This document shows positions 1-5,754 of a stretch of DNA of 7,494 nucleotides, piece after piece. This stretch comes from Chloroflexia bacterium. GTDB taxonomy: Bacteria > Chloroflexota > Chloroflexia > Thermomicrobiales > UBA6265. The position numbers and the translations under genes were made by a program. Within the stretch, counting starts at the first letter, position 1; each line of letters begins with the position of its first letter. The notes beneath the pieces are model-generated. The model saw only the letters and a program-made list of their open reading frames with translations. It was not told where the DNA came from and did not search any database. The stretch is taken from the NCBI GenBank assembly GCA_013696525.1, contig JACCYK010000587.1, positions 1 through 7,494 on the forward strand, read 5' to 3'.

Positions 1-573
<573 letters not shown>

Positions 574-604
574 GGCAAAACCTTCCACGGGTGGCGAATC
601 GGGA

Positions 605-1112
605 TCGCGGCCACTCACGCTATGGTACGCGATGGGAACGCGATTCGGTGGAGCGCAACGCAGAGATCCCTTTCGATCGGTTTGAGCATTCTGTCACCGC
701 CGCCGCGAGCCTTGACATTCCGGAGCGGGCGCGGGGGGTGCTGGAGTCGTTAACCGTGCGGTTCGCGACGTGTGAGGTCTGGCCGTCCGTCCAGGCGCCG
801 GCGATCGAGACGCTGCCCGTCACCGGCGACGTGCCGACGCTGATGCTGGCCGGCGCCTAGGATATGCAGACTCCGGTTTCTTGGAGCAAGCTCGCCCGTG
901 TGAACCTGCCGAACGCCTACATTGTCGAGTTCCTGATGTGTGGACATGGGGTGATCTCGTTTTCGCCCCGCGCGGCGGACGTCGAGGCGGACTTTATTGA
1001 GCAGCCTTCGACCGAGCCCGATACCGACCGCGTTGACGACCTCCGGCCAGACTGGGTCTTGGCCGGCGGCGCGATCCCGGCGGCAACGCCGGTGGCCGAA
1101 CCGGAATCATAG
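605..1112 (+). pseudogene. TAP-like alpha/beta hydrolase, C-terminal remnant with in-frame TAG
   Basis: C-terminal remnant of a secreted-type alpha/beta hydrolase (peptidase S33 tripeptidyl-aminopeptidase group, TAP-like C-terminal domain). One frame reads SVERNAEIPFDRFEHS, then CEVWP, DVPTLMLAGA, a TAG stop at 858-860, then DMQTPVSW, LPNAYIVEF and CGHGV, ending at TAG 1110-1112. The family pattern AG-x-x-D-x-x-TP supplies the catalytic Asp and GHG the catalytic His. Both survive on the far side of the TAG, so the stop falls inside the strand-loop before the Asp. Upstream, another frame (LWYAMGTRF, about 610-640) reads like the natural continuation, which suggests a 2-base loss near 640-648. 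Family homologues, from memory, carry Cys where this copy has Arg (VERN, SPRAAD, DTDRV). The nucleophile-Ser half is absent. No start or ribosome binding site is seen, and it is almost certainly non-functional. Confidence 0.82.
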
Positions 1113-1306
1113 TCCCGTTCGCCCCGTCGCCCGCTGGTTTGACGCTCGTGCTGATGAATACTGCATGGCTGACCGAGATCGGGAGGGCCAGCTGACGGGC
1201 CGCGACGCTGGCGGGGTTGACGCCGGCTCCGGAGCCGCCTAGTGTGTGTACGGATTCGACAATTTGCCCGCGACGGTGGGCGATCACGTTGATAAGGAGG
1301 TAGTCC
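1113..1306 (+). other. Intergenic stretch with possible hydrolase tail remnant
   Basis: There is no intact gene in these 194 bases. In a frame shifted relative to the hydrolase remnant, about 1105-1190 reads PSPAGLTLVLMNTAWLTEIG and then a TGA. This protein-like, hydrophobic run could be a decayed C-terminal extension of the hydrolase or of another lost gene. A 14-bp perfect palindrome (CGGCTCCGGAGCCG, 1224-1237) lies in the middle. The promoter of the methyltransferase must lie here or upstream, but I could not identify convincing -35/-10 boxes. Confidence 0.35.
1294..1300 (+). promoter_or_regulatory. Ribosome binding site of the methyltransferase
   Basis: AAGGAGG, a full match to the Shine-Dalgarno core, with 6 bases between it and the ATG at 1307. 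It fixes the start of the methyltransferase. Confidence 0.85.
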
Positions 1307-2401
1307 ATGTCGACCACCGTGCAAGCCGCTGCCTCACCCGACGCCCTAGCGGAGCGGCTCTTCGGCGCCCTGATCGGAGCGATGGACCTCTTTTCGGTCT
1401 ACCTCGGTGACCGCCTCGGCTACTACTGGGCGCTGGCCGGCGCGGGCCCGGCATCCAGCGACGAGCTGGCGCGGCGGACCGGCACCGCGGAGCGCTACGC
1501 GCGCGAGTGGCTCGAACAGCAGGCGGTGACCGGCATCCTGACGGTGGAGAACCCGGCGGCCGCGCCACTGGACCGACGGTATCACTTGCCGGATGGCTAC
1601 GAGGCTGTGCTGGTCGATCCCGATAGCCTGAGCACGATGACGCCGTCGGCCCAAATTCTCGCCGGCTGCGTCAAACCACTGCCCCAACTCCTCGACGCCT
1701 TCCGCACCGGCGGCGGCGTCCCGTATGCCGACTATGGAGCGGACCTGACCGAGGGTCAAGCCGGCGGCACCCGGCCGCAGTTCCTCCACCAATTGGCCCA
1801 GGACTGGCTGCCGGCGATCCCGGACATCCATGCGCGGCTGCTGGTCGATCCCCCGGCCCGCGTCGCCGATATCGGCATGGGTTTGGGCTGGTCGAGCATC
1901 GCCATCGCGAAGGCGTATCCGAAGGTCAACGTGGACGGCTTCGACCTCGATGACGCCTCGGTGCGCGATGCCCGCGCCAACGCCGATACGGCGGGCGTCA
2001 GTGACCGCGTCCAGTTTCACATCCAGGACGCCGGTGATCCGGCGCTGGCCGGCCGTTACGACTTCGCGCTGGCGATCGAATGCATCCACGACATGTCCGA
2101 CCCGGTCAGCGTCCTCCGCGCGATGCGCCGTCTCGTCGGCGAGGACGGCACCGTCCTCATCGTCGACGAAAAGGTCGCGGACCACTTCACCGCTCCTAGC
2201 GACGACGTCGAGCGCTTCATGTACGGCTTCAGCATCCTGCACTGTCTCCCGGTCGGCATGGTCGAGCAACCCTCGGCTGCCACCGGCACCGTCATCCGCT
2301 CCGAGACGATGCGCCGCTACGCGACGGACGCCGGCTTCACCGCCGTCGAGGTGTTGCCGGTCGAGCACGACTTCTTCCGCTTCTACCGCCTGACCGGTTG
2401 A
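1307..2401 (+). CDS. Class I SAM-dependent methyltransferase, Rv2258c-like
   Basis: Intact 364-residue protein. The N-terminal part (about 12-80) is helical, with a winged-helix-like segment (SSDELARRTGTAERYAREWLEQ, split here only for description, near 50-71). This matches the dimerisation domain of Rv2258c-type and small-molecule O/C-methyltransferases. The Rossmann domain starts near 183: motif I is VADIGMGLG (186-194), an acidic strand end is GFDLD (211-215), and a likely adenine-site Asp is in IQDAGDP (239-245). The motif IECIHDM (257-263) follows, then the beta5 region GTVLIVDEKV (281-290). It therefore very likely transfers a methyl group from S-adenosylmethionine. The substrate is unknown, and no biosynthetic neighbours point to one. 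Start ATG 1307 is set by AAGGAGG. Third codon positions are strongly G/C, as expected for a resident gene, and it seems monocistronic. The long minus-strand reading frame across it is a composition shadow. Confidence 0.9.
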   Translation: MSTTVQAAASPDALAERLFGALIGAMDLFSVYLGDRLGYYWALAGAGPASSDELARRTGTAERYAREWLEQQAVTGILTVENPAAAPLDRRYHLPDGYEAVLVDPDSLSTMTPSAQILAGCVKPLPQLLDAFRTGGGVPYADYGADLTEGQAGGTRPQFLHQLAQDWLPAIPDIHARLLVDPPARVADIGMGLGWSSIAIAKAYPKVNVDGFDLDDASVRDARANADTAGVSDRVQFHIQDAGDPALAGRYDFALAIECIHDMSDPVSVLRAMRRLVGEDGTVLIVDEKVADHFTAPSDDVERFMYGFSILHCLPVGMVEQPSAATGTVIRSETMRRYATDAGFTAVEVLPVEHDFFRFYRLTG

Positions 2402-2585
2402 GCATTCCACTACAATATATTCGCGTGCTCCCATGAGGCGAACGCGAAGGAGTGGCATCCAGGTTGGCCGTAAACGCACCCATTTCAAGCAGCGGATGGC
2501 CCAGTGTGTAGCGCCAGGGTGACCAGATGGACATCGCCCAGAAGCAGGAGATGTCAGGTTGAAAGCGACTGATCACAGTACATAG

Positions 2586-2772
2586 TCATCGTATCGGGAG
2601 TCGATCCTAGAGTATTTGTTTGCGGCGGCAGTCATGCGCCATCTGTGGCTCGACGGCTTCACCCGGCTTGAGCTGCTCAAGCCACAAGTCGACAACAGCG
2701 GGTACGACCTTGTGCTTGAGGCGAATGCCGTCACGCGCCACATTCAGCTCAAGGCATCGCATCACGGGTCAA
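2586..2772 (+). pseudogene. Nuclease-like protein fragment (GYDLVLEA...IQLKAS), cut by the insertion sequence
   Basis: From the TAG at 2583-2585 the frame reads SSYRESILEYLFAAAVM and continues through LKPQVDNSGYDLVLEA and HIQLKAS to 2772, where the insertion sequence begins. The D-x13-15-E/Q-x-K spacing (GYDLVLEA ... HIQLKAS) resembles the core of a small PD-(D/E)xK-type fold. I recall hypothetical proteins of about 180-200 residues with this N-terminus, but I do not know a function. A standard start inside the conserved N-terminus is missing: the first possible one is TTG at 2616, and the residues before it (YRESILEY) look like part of the protein, so the true start may be lost as well. The C-terminal two thirds are not found on the other side of the element. 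GC content is lower than in the methyltransferase. Confidence 0.6.
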
Positions 2773-2793
2773 GTCCCGAACGTTCTGTAAATT
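2773..2793 (+). repeat. IS256 left terminal inverted repeat
   Basis: GTCCC, a 4-base mismatch block, then GTTCTGTAAATT. It pairs with 4062-4082 on the opposite strand and lies exactly where the nuclease-like reading frame stops resembling its family. Confidence 0.75.
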
Positions 2794-2799
2794 CCTCCT

Positions 2800-3983
2800 A
2801 GGGTGCGAGCAGGCGCAGGCGGCCGCCGGAGCCTGCTCGCGCGGCCGCGCCTCCCACAAGGGCTCCAGGTCCAGGTAGCGCCGGCCGCTGACCCACTCGT
2901 CGCTCTGCTCCATCGCCAAGGCGGCCACTAACCGGAGCAAGGCGGCGCGGTTGGGGAAGATGCGCACCACCCGGGTCCGCCGCTTGAGCTCCTGGTGGAA
3001 CCGTTCCACGCCGTTCGTCGACCGGAGGCGCGGTCGGTGAGCGGCGGGGAAGGCGTAGCAGGCGAGACCGTCCTCCAGCTCCGTCTCCAGCTTGGCCGCG
3101 ACCTGGGGTGGCTGGTCTGCCGGGCCTGGGCTGCCGTCGCGGCCTCGAAGACGCCGCGCAGCTCCTCACTGAGGCGGCCGCGATGCTTGGCGCCGACGAG
3201 CCTCCCAGGTTGCGGGTGAAATGGACCTGGCAGTGCTGCCAACTCGCCCCCTGGAAATGGCGGGCGATCGCGGCGGTCAGGCCGCGGTGGTCGTCGCTGG
3301 TCACCAGGTCGACCCCGGCGAGCCCCCGCGCCTTCAGTCGCCGGAACAGCTCCTGATAGGTCGCCTCGCTCTCAGTCTCGGCCTCCTCCACGGCGAGGAT
3401 CGCCGCCGCCCGTCGTCGCGCACCCCCGCCACGACCAGCACCCCGAGCGTCATCACCCGCCCGTCCCCCGCACGTGCTCGTAGCGGGCATCGACGGCCAG
3501 GTCGGGGTAGGTCGCCGCCGTCCAGGACCGGGTTCGCCATGCCGCCAGGACGGGGTCCAGCCGCCCGGCGAGAACCGAGACCTGGCTCTTGGAGAAGCCG
3601 GTCCCGCACAGGGCTTCGGTGATCCGCGCTACGTTCCGGGTCGAGACGCCCTGCCCATCCATCTCCATCAGCGCCACCACCAGCGCCTGTTCACTGCGCT
3701 GGTAGCGCGCGAAGAGCTTGGTCGAGAACGTGCCATCCCGGTCCTGGGGAACCCGCACCTCGATCGTCCCCGCCCGGATGTGCAGGTCGCGCGGCTTGGT
3801 TCCGTTGCGGTCGCCGCGGCGCTCGCCGGTGCGCTCGTAGCGCCCGGCCTGGAGGTGCGCCGCCATCTCCTCCGCCAGGATCATCTGCAGCGTCCGCTCC
3901 ACGATCCCCCGCAGAAACGCGGGATCATCGAGCAGAATCCCGTGTGCCACGCCCCCACGCTCGCTACCATTGCCCTCGGCCAT
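2800..3983 (-). pseudogene. IS256-family transposase, four frameshifts
   Basis: DDE-type cut-and-paste/copy-out transposase of the mutator (IS256) family. The frame opened by ATG 3983, with GAGGAGG 7 bases upstream (complement of 3991-3997), gives the N-terminal domain (AEEMAAHLQAGRYERTGERR, then ARYQRSEQ) and the first catalytic region AVDARYEHVR near 3480. The rest lies in other frames: VMTLGVLVVAGVRDDG (about 3470-3415), AILAVEEAETESEATYQ to LVTSDDHRGL and WQHCQVHFTRNL (about 3405-3210), LVGAKHRGRLSEEL (about 3205-3110), and VAAKLETEL to VERFHQELKRRTRVVRIFPN and GRRYLDLEPLW (about 3108-2850). The Asp-Asp-Glu regions are all present, but across four frame breaks. Each break is what a single-base loss would give, near 3465, 3408, 3207 and 3105. 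Not functional as written, unless the losses are sequencing errors. Confidence 0.88.
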
Positions 3984-4036
3984 CGTCCTACCTCCTCGAT
4001 CGTGGTTCCAACAACCCCACTATCTTGGAGGACGGT

Positions 4037-4056
4037 GGCCAGTCCCGTCACTGGCC
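4037..4056. repeat. Hairpin between IS end and transposase start
   Basis: GGCCAGT and ACTGGCC form a perfect 7-bp stem with loop CCCGTC, extendable by two pairs past a bulge. It lies between the right terminal repeat and the transposase start. Several insertion sequences have such hairpins, which limit transposase translation from outside transcripts. That role is inferred here. Confidence 0.5.
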
Positions 4057-4061
4057 CACTC

Positions 4062-4082
4062 AATTTACAGAACTATAGGGAC
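4062..4082 (-). repeat. IS256 right terminal inverted repeat
   Basis: On the minus strand it reads GTCCC, four differing bases, then GTTCTGTAAATT, mirroring 2773-2793. Confidence 0.75.
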
Positions 4083-4120
4083 ACCATCTGCGGAGGACCC
4101 GTGACGAACGCTACGATTGG

Positions 4121-4273
4121 ATGTTCACGGAAATCGAGCTTCGCATTCGCAAAGCACAATCGTTCGCGCTGACGAATGAGGAGAATTCGGCGCGTTGGGA
4201 TGCGCTGGCCGAGTCGTTCGCGAAGGTGCCCGAGGGAGCTATCATCGCCTATGACGTTGACGATGATTTCTAG
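4121..4273 (+). CDS. Small acidic-tailed hypothetical protein, probably 5'-damaged
   Basis: Fifty codons from ATG 4121 to TAG 4271-4273. The protein is charged and helical (FTEIELRIRKAQ, then ARWDALAESFAKVPEGAI) and ends in an acidic tail, DVDDDF. I do not recognise it. ATG 4121 has no ribosome binding site. A good one, GGAGG at 4092-4096, sits 4 bases before GTG 4101, but that GTG is in another frame and stops after 23 codons. Adding one base after GTGAC would give M-T-E-R-Y-D-W-M in the present frame, so a single-base loss near 4105 probably disconnected the natural start. Its TAG overlaps the TAG of the convergent gene by two bases in CTAG. Base composition is lower in GC than the flanks. 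Confidence 0.4.
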   Translation: MFTEIELRIRKAQSFALTNEENSARWDALAESFAKVPEGAIIAYDVDDDF

Positions 4274-4908
4274 GCTAACGACCGGCGAAGGCGGGCACCG
4301 ATGGCGTCGTTTACTTCGTCCTGGAATTTGAGAATCGTACGAACCGGCTCCCCGGCAAGGCTACCCGCTCGTGCCATTTCTTCCCATTCTCTCGGGGTGG
4401 TTACAACTAAATCGTCCGCAATGCGCACAATGCGATCAACGGTTTGCTGGATCGGGTCATCATCGACTCGGGCGCGCAGAACCACGACTCGTGTTCTCGA
4501 TTCCCTCCACCGCTTTATATGCGTTGAATAGCGTTCTGTGGCATCAAATTCATTACCTGTTTGTAACTCTTCAGGCGACAATGCCTTATACATAGAGCGC
4601 TTTTCATCATCGACAACAACCGCCGCGCCGACCAGCACGTGAATCTGATCTTGCAACGCTGCGAGGTTGTCACGGGTAAAGAGCGATGCGTCAATTTCGC
4701 GCTGCTGGGTCCACTGTGCCTGCTGTTGGTCACGCTGATGTTTCCACTCGTCGTGTTGCAGTTCCCGCCGATGTGTCAGCTCCGCCTTCTGACGTTTCGC
4801 GGCGAAGACGTTTTGGACGATCAATCCAAGCACCGTGGCCACGGCTGCAAGCAAGGCGCCGATGGCGAGTCCCGGCAACTGATCCTGGAAACTGATTGAG
4901 GTGTCCAC
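4270..4908 (-). CDS. Single-span membrane protein with coiled coil, unknown function
   Basis: A 212-residue protein starting GTG (MDTSISFQDQ). Residues about 11-33 (PGLAIGALLAAVATVLGLIV and following) form one membrane helix near the N-terminus. A basic, Gln/His/Arg-rich helical stretch follows (about 36-72: RQKAELTHRREL, DEWKHQRDQQQAQW), probably a coiled coil. The C-terminal domain is mostly helical with an acid patch (RVDDDPIQQTVDRIVRI). The topology suggests a membrane-anchored cytoplasmic scaffold or sensor; no catalytic motif is visible. I do not recognise a family beyond this common hypothetical-protein architecture. No good Shine-Dalgarno precedes the GTG and no alternative start lies upstream before a TGA; TTG at residue 11 would cut into the helix. 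GC is low by the standards of the window (26 of 60 in 4501-4560), consistent with transfer. It ends tail-to-tail with the small plus-strand ORF. Confidence 0.75.
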   Translation of the reverse strand: MDTSISFQDQLPGLAIGALLAAVATVLGLIVQNVFAAKRQKAELTHRRELQHDEWKHQRDQQQAQWTQQREIDASLFTRDNLAALQDQIHVLVGAAVVVDDEKRSMYKALSPEELQTGNEFDATERYSTHIKRWRESRTRVVVLRARVDDDPIQQTVDRIVRIADDLVVTTPREWEEMARAGSLAGEPVRTILKFQDEVNDAIGARLRRSLA

Positions 4909-4952
4909 GCGAACCCGATCTATTGCGCACGACGGGCAACTCCGAGACCGTC

Positions 4953-4974
4953 ACTGCCCACATACTGCCCACAT
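4953..4974. repeat. Two tandem 11-bp repeats, possible recombinase arm sites
   Basis: ACTGCCCACAT occurs twice head to tail with no gap, followed by a partial third copy (CTGCCCA within 4977-4983). The 11-bp period equals one helical turn, so bound proteins would sit on one face. Position, about 80-120 bases from the tRNA-derived core, fits integrase arm-type sites, but no integrase gene is in the window. Confidence 0.6.
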
Positions 4975-4993
4975 ATCTGCCCAGCGACGGCAA

Positions 4994-5031
4994 GTGACCC
5001 CGCGACTATCGAGTCGCGGGGTCACTTTTTT
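4994..5031 (+). terminator. Strong intrinsic terminator
   Basis: A perfect 14-bp GC-rich stem (4994-5007 with 5012-5025) closed by a 4-base loop ATCG is followed by six T. The T-run orients it for plus-strand transcripts, yet no plus-strand gene lies just upstream. It could block transcription entering from the left, or be inherited from the 3' end of a lost gene such as a recombinase. On the minus strand the stem also follows the tRNA half, but there is no T-run on that side. Confidence 0.85.
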
Positions 5032-5053
5032 GGCCTAACCTAGACATGTTCTC

Positions 5054-5098
5054 TGGTACGCCCGGCAGGACTCGAACCTGCGGCCTCTTACTCCGGAG
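5054..5098 (-). tRNA. 3' half of tRNA-Arg(CCG), truncated; likely attachment core
   Basis: On the minus strand the sequence is the 3' half of a tRNA: anticodon loop CTCCGGA (positions 32-38, anticodon CCG), stem strand GTAAG, variable loop AGGCC, T arm GCAGG-TTCGAGT-CCTGC, acceptor strand CGGGCGT, discriminator A and encoded CCA (5054-5056). The partner bases for the anticodon stem are wrong (TCGTC where CTTAC is needed), and there is no D arm or 5' acceptor strand to the right. It is therefore a displaced fragment and cannot be a working tRNA. Tyrosine-recombinase elements commonly use exactly this half, with crossover at the anticodon loop. Plus-strand reading frames here with text such as ARQDSNLRP or RTRTCGLLLR are spurious. 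Confidence 0.85.
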
Positions 5099-5545
5099 GA
5101 CGATTACTTCTTCGGTGTCCTGCACTCCCGCGCTCACGAGGTCTGGTCTCTCCGGATGGGGACGTGGATGGGAGTGGGCAACGACCCGCGCTACACCCCG
5201 ACCACCTGCTTTGAGACGTTCCAGCTGCCGTGGCCACCGGGCCAGGAGCCGTGGCGGGATGAGCGGTTGCACGCGATCGCGGACGCGGCCCGCGACCTCG
5301 ATATGAAGCGCCGGAAGTGGCTTGACCCCGAGGGCATCACCGCTGCCGAGTTGAAGAAGCGAACGCTGACAAACCTTTATAACGAGCGGCCGGCGTGGCT
5401 GGAGCATGCGCATGCCGCGCTTGACTGGGCCGTGTGGACGGCTTACGGGTGGGACGATCCCGTGTCGGCAGCGGTGCCGGAGGATAAGATCTTGGCGCGG
5501 CTGTTCGAACTGAATCTGGCGCGGAGCACGCAGCGCGCAGCCTGA
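5099..5545 (+). pseudogene. DNA methyltransferase C-terminus, MmeI-like, 5'-truncated
   Basis: C-terminal 148 codons of a large SAM-dependent DNA methyltransferase of the type used in single-chain (type IIL/MmeI-like) restriction-modification. The frame opens at GACGATTAC (DDYFFGVLHSRAHEVW), continues LRMGTWMGVGNDPRYTP, CFETFQLPWPP and AELKKRTLTNLYN, and ends in TGA 5543-5545. The GVGNDPRYTP-x2-x-FETF block marks the end of the target-recognition region, and the later helical part corresponds to the MmeI C-terminal domain. Whole proteins are about 900-1000 residues, so the nuclease, catalytic methylase motifs and most of the recognition domain are gone. The family sequence begins right where the tRNA half ends. 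The first ATG (5156) has no ribosome binding site, so expression is unlikely. Confidence 0.82.
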
Positions 5546-5754
5546 GCACGCACGAGAGGTTGGCCGACTCCGACACGGTGCGGGCAGTACTGCCCGAGGT
5601 GTTCGGAGTGATCCGCGACAGAGAGCCCGGGCCGAGCGCCGCCTTCCAGATCGACTGAGCGGTAGGCGACGGTTGAGCACCGTGCATTCATGCCGTAAGA
5701 TGCCGCTCTGCGGCTGCCGCCGTGGAAGCCGCGACGGATACCAGGAGGTGCCCC
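5546..5754. other. Intergenic region with 16-bp palindrome and short frame
   Basis: There is no convincing gene. A plus-strand frame to TGA 5656-5658 reads ERLADSDTVRAVLPEVFG and so on, which is protein-like but unrecognised and lacks a good start. CGGGCAGTACTGCCCG (5581-5596) is a perfect palindrome. The cupin promoter must lie here; I could not assign boxes. Confidence 0.4.
5743..5750 (+). promoter_or_regulatory. Ribosome binding site of the cupin gene
   Basis: AGGAGGTG sits 4-6 bases before ATG 5755. It selects this start over the upstream in-frame GTG at 5722, which would add residues in front of the signal peptide. Confidence 0.85.

Larger units (their letters stand above)
2773..4082 (-). 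mobile_element. IS256-family insertion sequence, decayed
   Basis: About 1.31 kb, bounded by inverted ends 2773-2793 and 4062-4082 that match at 17 of 21 positions. GTCCC and GTTCTGTAAATT match, and the four bases between them differ (GAAC versus TATA). The transposase reads right to left and has IS256-family sequence. I see no 8-9 bp target duplication whether the ends are placed at 2773/4082 or at 2782/4073, and the flanks carry unrelated gene remnants. That suggests a deletion or recombination after insertion. The length fits the family. Confidence 0.85.

Noticed and set aside
1224..1237. 14-bp palindrome CGGCTCCGGAGCCG as a terminator or operator
   Set aside because: No loop, no T-run and poor position relative to any promoter; common by chance at this GC content.
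2421..2449. Hairpin TTCGCGT/ACGCGAA after the methyltransferase as its terminator
   Set aside because: Only 7 bp with a 15-base loop and no T-run.
1346..2488. Minus-strand reading frame of 380 codons, the longest in the window
   Set aside because: It lies fully antisense to the methyltransferase, which has clear family motifs and a Shine-Dalgarno. The antisense protein shows no recognisable domain and is expected from GC-rich codon bias.
5054..5098. A complete tRNA-Arg gene
   Set aside because: No D arm, no 5' acceptor strand, and the anticodon stem cannot pair.
5046..5306. Plus-strand frame beginning GTPGRTRTCGLLLRR
   Set aside because: Its start is the reverse of a tRNA; such peptides are well-known false genes. 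The true coding frame to the right is that of the methyltransferase.
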